Part shown: positions 7,548 to 16,274 of the stretch, one piece after another
How positions within the stretch are numbered: position 1 is the stretch's first letter
Layout of the letters: each line of letters begins with the position of its first letter
NCBI GenBank assembly: GCA_026989655.1
Contig: JALSIX010000112.1
Location: forward strand, 1 to 53,437
DNA: 53,437 nucleotides
Source of the DNA: Caldilineaceae bacterium
GTDB taxonomy: Bacteria > Chloroflexota > Anaerolineae > Caldilineales > Caldilineaceae
Reading direction: 5' to 3'
Translations under genes and position numbers: made by a program
The notes under the pieces: model-generated
Told to the model about the DNA's origin: nothing
What the model saw: the letters and a program-made list of their open reading frames with translations, nothing else
Database searches by the model: none

Positions 7548-8900
7548 CTATGGGGCGAAGATCTCCTCCTTCACCCCCTCCTCTGCCTTGGCGTCGGCCT
7601 CGTCCAGGGTGGTCTGGGGGTCGGCCAGCTCGAGCAGGATCTTGGCCACTGCCTCGTCGAAGGCCGTGCGCACCGCGGGGGACATGTTCACCGAGAAGTC
7701 ACCCCGAAGGTAGGGCAGGGCCTCGTGGATGATCCGGTAGCGCTCATCCTGGAGGAGATCCGCGGCCGCTTCCTGGGCCCGGCCGTACCAGGCCGTGTAG
7801 CCGCTTCGCCTCGCGTAGTAGGCGATGCTCTCGGGGGAGAGCATGAACTTCATGAACTCCCAGGCCGCGTCCCGCTTCTCCTCGGGCGCGGTGGAGAGCA
7901 TGACGATGCCGCCGCCCCCCGGCGCGTAGACCCTGCCGGCCTTGCCCGCGGGATAGTTGGCCACCATGGGGGTGAAGCCCACGGACTGCTCCATGATGTC
8001 CGCGAAGGGGCCTGGGGAATCCAGGATCATGGCCGCCTGGCCGTTCTTGAAGAAGCCCCGGTGGCCGCCGGAGGCCGGGTCGGGCATGATGGCCGCGCCC
8101 TCCTTCACCAGGTCCTGGAGCTTGGTCATCAGCTCCACGATGACCGGGTCGTTCAGGGTGATGTTGCTGTAGTCCTTGGTGGTGATGTTGCCCCCCTCCG
8201 ACCAGATCATGGACTGGAGGGGCCAGGAGAACCAGCCGTAGATGTAGGCCACGCCGTAGCGGGTGGTGTTGCCGTTCTCGTCCTTCACCGTGAGCTTGCG
8301 GGCGTACTCGAAGAACTGGTCCCAGGTCTCCGGCGGTCCGGGCAGTCCGGCCTCCTCAAAGGCCTCCACGTTGTAGTAGAGGACGGGCACGGCCACGTTG
8401 AAGGGCAGCCAGTAGATGCCCCCATCGAAGGCTCCCGCGTCCAGCATGGTGCCGGGCCAGTCGCTGGTGTCCACGCCGTTGGGGCCGTCCAGATAGGGTT
8501 TCACGTCCACCAGCACGCCGGACTTGTAGAACTCCAGGATCTCGAAGGTCCCCAGCTGGGAGACCTCGGGCCCCTCCCCGGCGGCGAAGGCGGTGAGGAT
8601 CGCGGTGGCCAGGTCGCCGTAGCCGCCCTGGAACTCCGAGGCCACCCGGATCCGGTCCTGGGACTGGTTGAACATCTCCACCAGCTCGTCCTGGGCCTCG
8701 CCTGCGGGGCCCGGGTTGGTGTGCCAGTAGGTCAGCTCGATGACCTCCTGGGGGGCGGCCTCCTCTGCGGGCGCCCCGGCCTCGCCCGCGGCCGGGGCTG
8801 CCGGGGCCGCGGGCGGCGCACCCACCGCGCAGCCGGCCAGGACCACGGCCACGGCCAACAACAGGCTCCACAACAGAGATCCATGTCGGAGACGTCTCAT
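7548..8900 (-). CDS. ABC transporter substrate-binding lipoprotein, carbohydrate (UgpB/MalE-like)
   Basis: 450 residues. A lipoprotein signal peptide ends in LAGC (Cys24), followed by an Ala/Pro-rich linker and then a family 1 extracellular solute-binding domain beginning ELTYWHTNPGP. The YWH..P start and the conserved C-terminal helix segment AAWEFMKFMLSPE fit UgpB-type proteins that bind sugars or glycerol-phosphate diesters. It would sit on the outer face of the membrane and feed the two permeases encoded downstream at 5498-7292. SD AAGGAGTG precedes the ATG. Two direct repeats (8946 and 8966) lie upstream and may be regulator sites. The ligand is unknown. Confidence 0.93.
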   Translation of the reverse strand: MRRLRHGSLLWSLLLAVAVVLAGCAVGAPPAAPAAPAAGEAGAPAEEAAPQEVIELTYWHTNPGPAGEAQDELVEMFNQSQDRIRVASEFQGGYGDLATAILTAFAAGEGPEVSQLGTFEILEFYKSGVLVDVKPYLDGPNGVDTSDWPGTMLDAGAFDGGIYWLPFNVAVPVLYYNVEAFEEAGLPGPPETWDQFFEYARKLTVKDENGNTTRYGVAYIYGWFSWPLQSMIWSEGGNITTKDYSNITLNDPVIVELMTKLQDLVKEGAAIMPDPASGGHRGFFKNGQAAMILDSPGPFADIMEQSVGFTPMVANYPAGKAGRVYAPGGGGIVMLSTAPEEKRDAAWEFMKFMLSPESIAYYARRSGYTAWYGRAQEAAADLLQDERYRIIHEALPYLRGDFSVNMSPAVRTAFDEAVAKILLELADPQTTLDEADAKAEEGVKEEIFAP

Positions 8901-8943
8901 GGCTGCTCACTCCTTTCCAGGAACTGGGAACGGTCCTGCGAAA

Positions 8944-8980
8944 AGCGCACCACTTCCAGATATGCCGCACCACTTCAGAT
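8944..8980. promoter_or_regulatory. Two direct repeats upstream of the binding-protein gene (candidate operators)
   Basis: CGCACCACTTC occurs at 8946-8956 and again at 8966-8976, followed by CAGAT in both (an extra C in the first). The 20-bp period is close to two helical turns. They lie about 45-80 bp upstream of the ATG at 8900 and would suit a regulator bound twice on the same DNA face. No convincing -10/-35 pair was found here by eye. Confidence 0.4.
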
Positions 8981-9041
8981 GCGAAGGCTCCGTGGAGCCA
9001 GGGGGGTTCCATGGATGCCGAGGGGATGGACCTCGGGCGCC

Positions 9042-10397
9042 TCAGACGGTCACACCGGCCCGTCGGAACAGGGCGGCGCAGGCCTTCCGGGCCTCGGCCA
9101 GCAGGGCCTCCTCGTCCACACAGAGGACCTTCTTCCCCTGCATGAGGATCTGGCCGTCCACGATCACGGTGTCCACCTCGCCGTGGCCCACGTTGTAGAC
9201 CAGCGCGGAGACCACCCGGTGGACGGGCATGGCCAGGGGGGTATCCAGGTCCACCAACACCACGTCGGCCTTCTTGCCCACCTCCAGGGAGCCGATGCGG
9301 TCCGGCTGGCCGAAGGCGATGGCCCCTCCCTGGCAGGCCATCCAGAGCACCTCCTCCGGCTGCAGGACCATGGCGTCCAGGCTGTGGACCTTGTGGAGCA
9401 GGGCCGTGGCCTTCAGGGTCTCCAGCATGTCCTGGCTGTTGTTGCTCCCCGGGCCGTCCGTGGCCAGGGCCACCACGATGCCCTTGCGCCGCATCTCCGG
9501 GATCCGAGCCACGCCGGAGGCCAGGTACATGTTGCTCACCGGGCAGTGGACCACCACGCCGCCCCGCTCCGCGAGGAGCTCGATCTCCCGGTCACTGAGC
9601 CAGATGCTGTGGACCAGCTGCACGTCCGGCCCCAGGATGCCCAGGTGGGCCAGCCACTCCACGTGGCCCATCCCCCGCTGCCGCCGGTTCATCTCCACCT
9701 CGGCCTGGGTCTCCGCGATGTGGATCTGGGTGCCCATGCCCCAGCTCTGGGCCAGTTGGTGAGTCCGGCGCATGGTCTCGTCGGAGCATCCCCAGGGGAT
9801 CAGGGGGCCGAACTCCAGGCGCAGGCGGCCGTCGTGGCGGCCGTGCCAGGCCTTGCGCAGCCGCTCCATCTCGGCCACGATCCGGTCCGGTGGCTCCATG
9901 AAGGCCGGGTGGTAGCCCATGTCCGTCCAGCCTCGGGCCAGGAGAAAGCGGACGCCCACCTCCTCCGCGGCCTGGTAGACGCCGTCGTCGTTGCGGAGAT
10001 CCGTGTGGATGTACTGGTGGTCCAGGACCGAGGTCGCGCCGCCCCGGATGTTCTCCACCAGGCCCACCATGGCGGCCAGGTAGGCCTCCTGGGGCTGGAG
10101 GGCCTGGGCCACGGGCCAGATGGCCGCCTCCAGCCACTCTAGAAGGGGCCTGTCGTCGGCCAGGCCCCGGATGAAGGTCTGGAAGAGGTGGGTGTGGGCG
10201 TTGACCAGGCCGGGCAGGACGGCCATGTGGGTGGCATCCAGGCGGATCTCTGCCCGCTCCTGGAGCTCCTGGGGAGGATCGCCGGGGCCTAGGGCCGCGA
10301 TCCGATCGTCCTGGAGGAAGAGATAGCCCGGGGAGTGGACCCGGCCCTCAGGGTCCACGGTGACCACGCTGCCCTTCTCGATCAGGATGGTGCCCAC
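9042..10397 (-). CDS. Amidohydrolase, adenosine/SAH/guanine deaminase-like
   Basis: 451 residues from a GTG at 10397 that has GGAGG 7 bases upstream; the open frame runs further but those codons overlap the LLM gene in another frame. Metal ligands are seen in LVNAHTHLF (H68, H70), HIHIAETQAE, LVHSIWLSD and ATDGPGSNNS, the full pattern of the SAH/5'-methylthioadenosine/8-oxoguanine deaminase and chlorohydrolase clade. It would hydrolytically deaminate an aminated ring in the cytoplasm. It is 14 bp downstream of the LLM oxidoreductase gene, in one transcription unit from the promoter at 11559-11587. The specific ring substrate is not decidable from motifs. Confidence 0.9.
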   Translation of the reverse strand: MGTILIEKGSVVTVDPEGRVHSPGYLFLQDDRIAALGPGDPPQELQERAEIRLDATHMAVLPGLVNAHTHLFQTFIRGLADDRPLLEWLEAAIWPVAQALQPQEAYLAAMVGLVENIRGGATSVLDHQYIHTDLRNDDGVYQAAEEVGVRFLLARGWTDMGYHPAFMEPPDRIVAEMERLRKAWHGRHDGRLRLEFGPLIPWGCSDETMRRTHQLAQSWGMGTQIHIAETQAEVEMNRRQRGMGHVEWLAHLGILGPDVQLVHSIWLSDREIELLAERGGVVVHCPVSNMYLASGVARIPEMRRKGIVVALATDGPGSNNSQDMLETLKATALLHKVHSLDAMVLQPEEVLWMACQGGAIAFGQPDRIGSLEVGKKADVVLVDLDTPLAMPVHRVVSALVYNVGHGEVDTVIVDGQILMQGKKVLCVDEEALLAEARKACAALFRRAGVTV

Positions 10398-10411
10398 CAA
10401 TCGGCCTCCGT

Positions 10412-11434
10412 TCAGGGGGTCCAGTCCGCGAAGGCGTCGATCACCGGCTGGATGTCGTCCATCATGGGGTAGAGGATGGGGCAGGTGACGCCGGCCGCGA
10501 TGTACTCGGCCACCTTCTCCTGGCACTGTTCTGTGGTGCCCACGGCCATCAGGTTGCGGACCACCTGATCCGGGATGAGGCGGGCGGCCCGCCGGTAGTC
10601 CTCCTCGGTGGCCGGCCAGCCCACGAAGTCCTGCACCCGCTGGATCAGCTCCGGGTCCACGTTGCTGGCCTCCATGATGTGGGGCTCTGTGCCCAGGTAG
10701 TAGGCCACCAGGGCTTTCCCCTCCATCATGGCCGCCTCCGGGTCCTCGTCCGAGAGGCAGCAGACCAGGAGCTCCGGCCGGTCCACCTCCTCCAGGCTCC
10801 GTCCGGCCCGCTCCGCGCCCACCCGCACCCGCTCCACCGCCCGGCGGATGTAGTCCACCGAGACCACGTAGTTGAGGACCACACCGTCCGCGATCTCCCC
10901 GGCCAGCTCCAGCATCCTGGGGCCGGTGGCGCCGATGTAGATGGGGATGTCCCGGGGAGAGGTGTCGCCGAAGGCCACGTCCAGCTTCACCCGCTCCAAC
11001 TGGACGAACTCCCCCTGGTAGGTCACCTCCTCCATGGTGAAGAGCTGGCGGATGGCCTCCACGTACTCCCGCATGGCCCGGAGGGGCCGTCGACGGTCCA
11101 CCCCTACTCTGGAGGCGATGGGCTCCCACCACGCGCCCAAGCCCAGCATCACCCGCCCCTGGCCGTCCACCTTGCCGGCCAGCTCCCACATGGTGCTCCA
11201 GGTGGCCGCGATGACCGCCGCGTTCCGGGTCCAGATGGGCAACACCCCGGAACCCACCCGGGTGGTCTGGGTCTCGTTGAGGAACGCGCTCATCATCACC
11301 ACACAGTCCCGGGCCAGCCGGGTGTCCGCCTGCCAGATCTCCCGGATGCCCCGGGATTCCGCGTAGCGGGCCATCTCCAGCTCGTAGGCGATGGGATGTT
11401 TGTCCTGCATGTAGAGGGCAATGCGTTGGACCAT
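10412..11434 (-). CDS. LLM-class flavin (probably F420-dependent) oxidoreductase
   Basis: 340 residues from the ATG at 11434, matching the normal length; the upstream open frame is antisense to the regulators. The luciferase-like TIM barrel resembles 5,10-methylenetetrahydromethanopterin-reductase-like proteins: an N-terminal ALYMQDKHP strand, [34 protein letters not shown], and [27 protein letters not shown]. Such enzymes use F420H2 or FMNH2 to reduce or oxygenate small molecules. It is the first gene of a two-gene unit with the amidohydrolase, divergently arranged from the XRE-cupin regulators, so one of those could control it. The cofactor is inferred, not seen. Confidence 0.88.
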   Translation of the reverse strand: MVQRIALYMQDKHPIAYELEMARYAESRGIREIWQADTRLARDCVVMMSAFLNETQTTRVGSGVLPIWTRNAAVIAATWSTMWELAGKVDGQGRVMLGLGAWWEPIASRVGVDRRRPLRAMREYVEAIRQLFTMEEVTYQGEFVQLERVKLDVAFGDTSPRDIPIYIGATGPRMLELAGEIADGVVLNYVVSVDYIRRAVERVRVGAERAGRSLEEVDRPELLVCCLSDEDPEAAMMEGKALVAYYLGTEPHIMEASNVDPELIQRVQDFVGWPATEEDYRRAARLIPDQVVRNLMAVGTTEQCQEKVAEYIAAGVTCPILYPMMDDIQPVIDAFADWTP

Positions 11435-11558
11435 GGGCGTGCACCGTGCTGGCGTCTGGGCTCCGGGAACGGGACGGGGGATGGAGGCAGACCGGAGCGA
11501 TTGGAGGACGGACGTCACGGAAGCCCCGGCGCCCGCATCCCGGGAGCCGGGCGACAGT

Positions 11559-11587
11559 ATGGTAGCATCATCCCGGACAGGTGTCAA
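11559..11587 (-). promoter_or_regulatory. Promoter for the LLM oxidoreductase-amidohydrolase unit
   Basis: On the minus strand TTGACA (11587-11582) and TACCAT (11564-11559) are separated by 17 bases. The predicted start would be near 11552, giving a leader of about 118 bases before the ATG at 11434. The divergent promoter for the regulators begins less than 100 bp away. The 399-bp gene-free stretch 11435-11833 holds these two promoters and otherwise nothing recognisable. Confidence 0.6.
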
Positions 11588-11679
11588 CTGATACTGAACG
11601 ACTCCCCCTGGATGTACAGTCCATGGCCGCATATCGTCCACCTTGGATGAACACTTTCCCGAAGTGGTTGTAGTGAAAG

Positions 11680-11710
11680 TTGACAAGCCGGGGGGGAGCC
11701 GTGGTATAAT
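11680..11710 (+). promoter_or_regulatory. Promoter for the XRE-cupin regulator genes
   Basis: TTGACA (11680-11685) and a perfect TATAAT (11705-11710) are separated by 19 bases, slightly longer than ideal. Such a long spacer is often used with an activator. The GTG start of the first regulator is about 117 bases downstream. A short inverted pair, ACTTTC at 11653-11658 and GAAAGT at 11675-11680, overlaps the -35 region and could be an operator. Confidence 0.55.
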
Positions 11711-11833
11711 CCCCGCCACTGTCCCCCATCGGCCGTGTAGCCTTGCCACTTCCTCTGTGGACGACCCGTGTCGAACTGCCCGTGGAGATCCGCCGGGGGA
11801 TGGGGCCCCCGTCCCCCGAGGTAGACCTTCGTT

Positions 11834-12373
11834 GTGGACATCGGCAGCCGTATCCGCAACCGACGCCGGGAGCTGGGCATGAGCCTGCGGGAGCTGGCCA
11901 CCCGGACCGAGCTGACCCCCAGCTTCCTGAGCCAGCTCGAGCGGAACCAGGCGAGCCCGTCCCTGGGCTCCCTCCACCGGATCGCCCGGGCCCTGGACGT
12001 GCCGCTCTTCCAGCTCCTCACCGATGAGGGCCAGAGCGGCTGTGTGGTCCGTCGGGATGCCCGGGTGCGGATCCTTCCGCCCCGTTCCAGTCTCGTCTAC
12101 GAGCTGCTCATTCCCCGGCTGGGCCTGCCCATGGAGGTCTTCGTGGTCCAGGCCCGGGAGTACGGGGAGAACATCGCCACATCGTTGAACAACCCCACCG
12201 AGGAGTGTATCTACGTGCTCCAGGGGCACCTGGAGGTCGAACTGGAGGAGGAGGTCTACCTGCTGGGCCCTGGGGACAGCATCTACTTCCAGGGGCCCTG
12301 GCTGCGTCGCCTGATCCCACGGGGAGATGAGACCCTGTGTTTCATCTCGGCGATCACGCCCCCCATCTTCTGA
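11834..12373 (+). CDS. XRE-family transcriptional regulator with cupin domain (1)
   Basis: 179 residues from a GTG. Residues 1-60 form a Cro/CI-type helix-turn-helix ([31 protein letters not shown]), and residues about 75-175 form a small cupin barrel ([24 protein letters not shown]). This is the usual architecture of ligand-sensing repressors of catabolic or polyamine genes such as PuuR and SutR. The second cupin motif lacks the common His ligand (PWLRRL replaces a PHR-like segment), so metal binding is doubtful. A close paralogue follows 31 bp downstream. Divergent from the LLM unit and upstream of the BMP cluster, it is a likely regulator of one or both. Confidence 0.9.
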   Translation: MDIGSRIRNRRRELGMSLRELATRTELTPSFLSQLERNQASPSLGSLHRIARALDVPLFQLLTDEGQSGCVVRRDARVRILPPRSSLVYELLIPRLGLPMEVFVVQAREYGENIATSLNNPTEECIYVLQGHLEVELEEEVYLLGPGDSIYFQGPWLRRLIPRGDETLCFISAITPPIF

Positions 12374-12404
12374 TCCAGCTCCTTCGATCGGCGAGGAGAA
12401 CACA

Positions 12405-12998
12405 GTGACGTCTCCCAGAGTTGAGGACGAAGCGGTGGTCCGCCTCCAGAGGGTGCTGGGGCGACGCATTCGCCGCCGACGTGGGGAGCTGGGATGGAGC
12501 CTGCGGGATCTGGCCGAGCGGACGGGGGTGAGCGCGAGCTTTCTGAGCCAGGTGGAACGGGGCCAGGGCAGTCCCTCCTTGGCCACGCTCCAGGCCATCG
12601 CGGAGGCCCTGGCGGTTCCCTTGGTCTACTTCGTCATGGCCGCAGAGCAGGGCGAGCATGTGGTCCGGGACGGCCAGGGGGCCCATCTGAGGCTGCCGGG
12701 ATCGCCCATCGAGTACGAGCTGCGCTCCCCGGCCTCGGCCCGCCACATGTTGGTCTTCGTGGCCCACATGCAGCCGGGAACCACGAACCGGGCCATCCGC
12801 CCCAGCATCTCCACCCAGGAGACCATCTATGTCCTACGGGGGCGACTGGAGGTGGTGTTGGAGGACGAACGACATGTCCTGGCCCCCGGCGACAGCATCA
12901 CCTTCGACGGCCGTCGGCTCCTCCACTTGGTGAATGTGGATGATACACCGACCGCGTACATCTCCTTCATCACACCGCCGCCGTTTCCAATAGACTGA
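12405..12998 (+). CDS. XRE-family transcriptional regulator with cupin domain (2)
   Basis: 197 residues from a GTG at 12405, chosen because GAGGAGAA lies about 7 bases upstream and the alternative start at 12327 lies within the previous gene. Domain order is as in its neighbour: XRE helix-turn-helix ([21 protein letters not shown]) at about 20-75 and cupin ([25 protein letters not shown]) at about 125-190. The helix-turn-helix recognition segments of the two proteins are alike, so they may bind related operators or form mixed dimers. Both end in a similar FITPPxF tail, showing tandem duplication. The SDR gene follows 62 bp later. Confidence 0.9.
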   Translation: MTSPRVEDEAVVRLQRVLGRRIRRRRGELGWSLRDLAERTGVSASFLSQVERGQGSPSLATLQAIAEALAVPLVYFVMAAEQGEHVVRDGQGAHLRLPGSPIEYELRSPASARHMLVFVAHMQPGTTNRAIRPSISTQETIYVLRGRLEVVLEDERHVLAPGDSITFDGRRLLHLVNVDDTPTAYISFITPPPFPID

Positions 12999-13060
12999 AT
13001 TCCCAGGCCGCATCTCGTCTGACCGGATCCGGACCCAGACCCGACAGCACGGAGCCCTCC

Positions 13061-13852
13061 ATGGACACGGGCGCTCAAGGCCTTCTGCCCGGCTTCACTG
13101 AGAAGACGGTGCTGGTCACCGGTGCCTCCCGCGGCATCGGTCGGGCCACCGCGCGGGCCTTTGCCCAGGCCGGGGCCCAGGTGATCCTGAACTTCCGCGT
13201 GGATCGGGCCGGCGCGCAGGAGACCCTGGCCGCCATCCAGGCGGAGGGGGGGCGGGCCCACCTCTGGCAGGCGGACGTGGGCGACGTGACTCGGCTGGAG
13301 CGGGAGCTCCCGGAGCTGGAGGCGCGGGTCGGGCCCATCCAGGTGCTGGTCAACAACGCGGCGGCCTTCAACACCGACCCGTTTCTGGAGGTGTCCCTGG
13401 CCGAGCTGGATCGGCTGTGGGCCACCAATCTGCGGGGGCTCTTCCGCCTGAGCCAGCTGGTGGCCCGGGGCATGGTGGCCCGGGGGGGCGGCTGCATCGT
13501 GCATGTGAGCTCCATCCTGGCCCAGCACGCCATCCCGGCTCGGTCCGCCTACATCGCCACCAAAGGGGCGGTGGAGAGCCTGACCCGGGCCATGGCCGTG
13601 GAGCTGGCCCCCCATGGCGTGCGGGTGAACACGGTCGCGCCGGGGCTGGTCCGCACCCAGGCCCTGCTCAGTGCCCTCGGCGATCCCCAGCTGGAGGCCT
13701 CCCTGGAGCAGGGCATCCCCCTGGGGCGCTTCGCCCGGCCCCAGGAGCTGGCCCAGGCCATCCTCTTTCTGGCCTCCCCGGCTGCCTCCTACATCACCGG
13801 GGCCCTCCTGGCCGTGGACGGCGGCCTGAGTGCTCTGGAGGCCGGGGTGTAG
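13061..13852 (+). CDS. SDR-family NAD(P)-dependent oxidoreductase (FabG-like)
   Basis: 263 residues, classical short-chain dehydrogenase. The cofactor motif TGASRGIG is at 20-27, NNAA at about 98-101, the catalytic Ser in HVSS (Ser150/151), and YxxxK as Tyr164/Lys168. The acidic residue that favours NAD at the end of beta-2 is replaced by a neutral/basic context (NFRVDRA), which suggests NADP. It would oxidise a secondary alcohol or reduce a ketone. It follows the two XRE-cupin regulators and precedes the BMP importer by 185 bp. Two more SDR genes occur at 20379 and 22668 in the same cluster. The substrate is unknown. Confidence 0.9.
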   Translation: MDTGAQGLLPGFTEKTVLVTGASRGIGRATARAFAQAGAQVILNFRVDRAGAQETLAAIQAEGGRAHLWQADVGDVTRLERELPELEARVGPIQVLVNNAAAFNTDPFLEVSLAELDRLWATNLRGLFRLSQLVARGMVARGGGCIVHVSSILAQHAIPARSAYIATKGAVESLTRAMAVELAPHGVRVNTVAPGLVRTQALLSALGDPQLEASLEQGIPLGRFARPQELAQAILFLASPAASYITGALLAVDGGLSALEAGV

Positions 13853-14037
13853 GGGAGAAGGCCGCGCTGGAGCCCGGCCAGGTCCATCGGCCACCGTTTC
13901 CCAGACCCGAGCTTCGGGATCTTTGAGACGGCTTGTCGGCCCTGTGGAATGCCGTGCCGATGTTTCGTGATCTCGTGTCGACCCCAGCTACATCCTAATT
14001 CCGATCCACTCTTTCCACCAGAGGAGGAGGTACTGCC

Positions 14038-15117
14038 ATGCGAACCCGTGACCTGTTGTTCCGCCTGACTGTCCTGGGGCTCCTGGTGGCTCTTCTGGCC
14101 GCCTGCGCGGCGCCTGCGGCCCCGGCCCCGACCGGCGGCGAGGCGGCCGCCCCGGCCTCGGAGGAGCCTGCAGAGGCCGCGTCCGGGGGCCAGGCAGCCC
14201 GGACGCTCCGCATCGCCCTGTTGACCTCCGGCCCCATCAACGATGAGGGCTGGAACCAGACCGCGTACGAGGGGCTCCTGGCCCTGCAGGAGGAGGGCCA
14301 CGAGATCGCCAACACCGAGAACGTGGCCCAGGCGGATCAGCTGGACCTGATCCGCTCCTACGCGGACCAGGGCTTCGACGTGATCATCGGCCACGGCTTC
14401 GAGTACGGGGACGCCCTGACCACAGCCTCCCAGGAGTACCCGGAGGTGAAGTTCATCCAGATCGGCGGCATCGCGGCCAACGACACCAACCTGGTCTCCT
14501 ACGTCTTCCAGCCCGGGGAAGGGGGGTACGCGGCCGGCATCCTGGCCGGGCTCATGACCCGGTCCAACCAGATCGGCGGCGTGGGCGCGGTGGAGATCCC
14601 CACCATCGCCGCGGACTTCAACGCCTACACCCTCGCGGCCCGCACGGTGAACCCGGCGATCCAGGACGTGCCCGTGGCCTACACCGGCTCCTGGGTGGAC
14701 ATCCCCAAGGCCAAGGAGGCGGCCATCGCCCTCATCGACAGCGGCGTGGACGTGATCCTGGCCGACGGGGACAACGCGAACGTGGGGGCCATCGAGGCGG
14801 CCCGGGAGGCCGGGGATGTCTACGCCATCGGCTGGACCCGGGACCAGAGCCACCTGGCGCCGGGGCTGGTGCTGACCAGCGTGGAGCAGCGGATCGACAA
14901 CATCCTCATCGCCGCGGTGAACGCCATCCTGGACGGCACCATCCAGTGGGGGAACCATGTGGTGGGCTTTGCGGACGGTGCCCAGAGCCTGGCGCCCTTC
15001 AGCGAGGTTGTCCCTGAGGACGTGGCCGCGGAGGTGAACGCGGTGGTCCAGGCCCTGATCGACGGCCGGATCGTCCTGGACGACGCGGGCAATGTGGTGA
15101 AGGACGAGTACCACTGA
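14038..15117 (+). CDS. BMP-family ABC transporter substrate-binding lipoprotein (nucleoside-like)
   Basis: 359 residues with a lipoprotein signal peptide ending LLAAC (Cys23) and an Ala/Pro-rich linker. The mature domain begins RIALLTSGPINDEGWNQTAYEGL, the diagnostic start of the BMP/Med/PnrA family (INDxGWN). Family members bind purine or pyrimidine nucleosides, or furan-type ligands in some Gram-positives. The strong SD GAGGAGGAGG lies 8 bases before the ATG. It is the first gene of a complete importer with two permeases and a double ATPase downstream. A perfect 13-bp hairpin follows the stop codon. The 185-bp gap upstream shows no clear promoter to the eye. The ligand could be a modified nucleoside, judging by the deaminase and kinase genes nearby. 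Confidence 0.93.
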   Translation: MRTRDLLFRLTVLGLLVALLAACAAPAAPAPTGGEAAAPASEEPAEAASGGQAARTLRIALLTSGPINDEGWNQTAYEGLLALQEEGHEIANTENVAQADQLDLIRSYADQGFDVIIGHGFEYGDALTTASQEYPEVKFIQIGGIAANDTNLVSYVFQPGEGGYAAGILAGLMTRSNQIGGVGAVEIPTIAADFNAYTLAARTVNPAIQDVPVAYTGSWVDIPKAKEAAIALIDSGVDVILADGDNANVGAIEAAREAGDVYAIGWTRDQSHLAPGLVLTSVEQRIDNILIAAVNAILDGTIQWGNHVVGFADGAQSLAPFSEVVPEDVAAEVNAVVQALIDGRIVLDDAGNVVKDEYH

Positions 15118-15123
15118 GGCGTG

Positions 15124-15159
15124 GAGGGCCGGGGCCAGAGCGTTTCGGCCCCGGCCCTC
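15124..15159. other. Perfect 13-bp intercistronic hairpin after the BMP lipoprotein gene
   Basis: GAGGGCCGGGGCC (15124-15136) and GGCCCCGGCCCTC (15147-15159) are exact reverse complements around a 10-base loop. No T-run follows, so it is more likely an mRNA-stabilising or attenuating stem that raises binding-protein expression relative to the permeases than a full terminator. Confidence 0.75.
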
Positions 15160-15185
15160 GCCAGCGGCAGAGGAGCGCGACAAGC

Positions 15186-16262
15186 GTGAGCACCCAGGTT
15201 CGTGCGGCAGGAATGGTCCGGATGGTGCGCTGGGAGCGGTGGCTTCACCTGCTCCTGCCGGTGTTGGCCATCCTGGCCTCCTTCCTGGTGGGCAGTCTCT
15301 TTCTGTGGGCCCTGGGCGTGGATCCGGTGACCGCCTACTCCGCGCTGGTCAAGGGGGCCTTTGGCAACTCCCGCCTGGCCACCACCACGGTCCTCAAGTC
15401 CATCCCCCTGATCTTCGCCGGCCTGGCCGTCACCCTGGCCTACCGGGGCGGCGTCTTCAACATCGGCGCGGAGGGGCAGCTCTACCTGGGCGCGCTCTTC
15501 GCGGTCTGGGCCGGAACCCGGCTGGACCTGCCCTTCCCCGGGCACCTGCTGGTGGCCCTGGCCCTGGGCATCCTGGGGGGGATGATCTGGGGGGCCATCC
15601 CGGGCTATCTGAAGGCCACCCGGGACATGAACGAGATCATCGTCACCATCCTGATGAACTACATCGCCATCTTCACCGTGAGCTACTTCGTCCACGGCCC
15701 CTTGAAGGAGGAGGGCTGGAACACCCAGACCGACGCGGTGGCCGAGACGGCCCGGCTACCCGCGCTCTGGGCGGGGACGCGCCTCCACTACGGCGTGGTG
15801 CTGGCCCTGCTCTGCCTGGTCCTGGTCTACGTGCTCCTCTTCCACACCACCCTGGGCTACCGCATCCGCATGGTGGGGGCCAACATCCACGGCGCCCGCT
15901 ACGCGGGCATCAAGACCACCTGGATCATGGCCCTGGCCATGGCCCTGAGCGGGGGGCTGGCGGGCCTGGCCGGCGCGGTGGAGCTCCTGGGCGTCCAGTA
16001 CCGGCTCATCGACAACTTCTCCCCGGGCTGGGGCTTTGACGCCATCGCGGTGGCCCTGGTGGGCCGGTTGAACCCCATCGGAGTCCTGATCGCGGCCCTC
16101 TTCTTCGGCGCCCTGCGCAACGGGGCCAACTCCATGCAGACCGCGGTGCGGGTGGACGTGGTGGTGATCTACATCCTCCAGGGGCTGGCCATCGTCTTCC
16201 TCATCGCCGGATCCAGCGTGGACAACCGCATCCGCCGCTGGCTGGATGCCTGGCAGGCCTGA
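15186..16262 (+). CDS. BMP-type ABC transporter permease (YufP-like)
   Basis: 358 residues from a GTG. A branched-chain-amino-acid-type permease fold (BPD_transp_2) with about nine to ten hydrophobic segments. The motif YRGGVFNIGAEGQLYLGALFA is the hallmark of the nucleoside/simple-sugar permease group (RbsC/YufP), and NEIIVTILMNYIA is also conserved. With the following permease it should form a heterodimeric channel for the ligand captured by the BMP lipoprotein. It lies 69 bp after the binding-protein gene, across a hairpin, and 12 bp before the second permease. Confidence 0.93.
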   Translation: MSTQVRAAGMVRMVRWERWLHLLLPVLAILASFLVGSLFLWALGVDPVTAYSALVKGAFGNSRLATTTVLKSIPLIFAGLAVTLAYRGGVFNIGAEGQLYLGALFAVWAGTRLDLPFPGHLLVALALGILGGMIWGAIPGYLKATRDMNEIIVTILMNYIAIFTVSYFVHGPLKEEGWNTQTDAVAETARLPALWAGTRLHYGVVLALLCLVLVYVLLFHTTLGYRIRMVGANIHGARYAGIKTTWIMALAMALSGGLAGLAGAVELLGVQYRLIDNFSPGWGFDAIAVALVGRLNPIGVLIAALFFGALRNGANSMQTAVRVDVVVIYILQGLAIVFLIAGSSVDNRIRRWLDAWQA

Positions 16263-16274
16263 GGGAGGGCGAGC

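Noticed and set aside
10398-12598. Very long minus-strand frames extending the amidohydrolase and LLM genes upstream
   Set aside because: The extra parts are antisense to the regulators or overlap the LLM gene in another frame, typical of G+C-rich DNA; homology starts only at 10397 and 11434.
13853-14037. Riboswitch upstream of the BMP lipoprotein gene
   Set aside because: No purine or other aptamer core could be recognised and no paired terminator stem was found; only the SD is clear.
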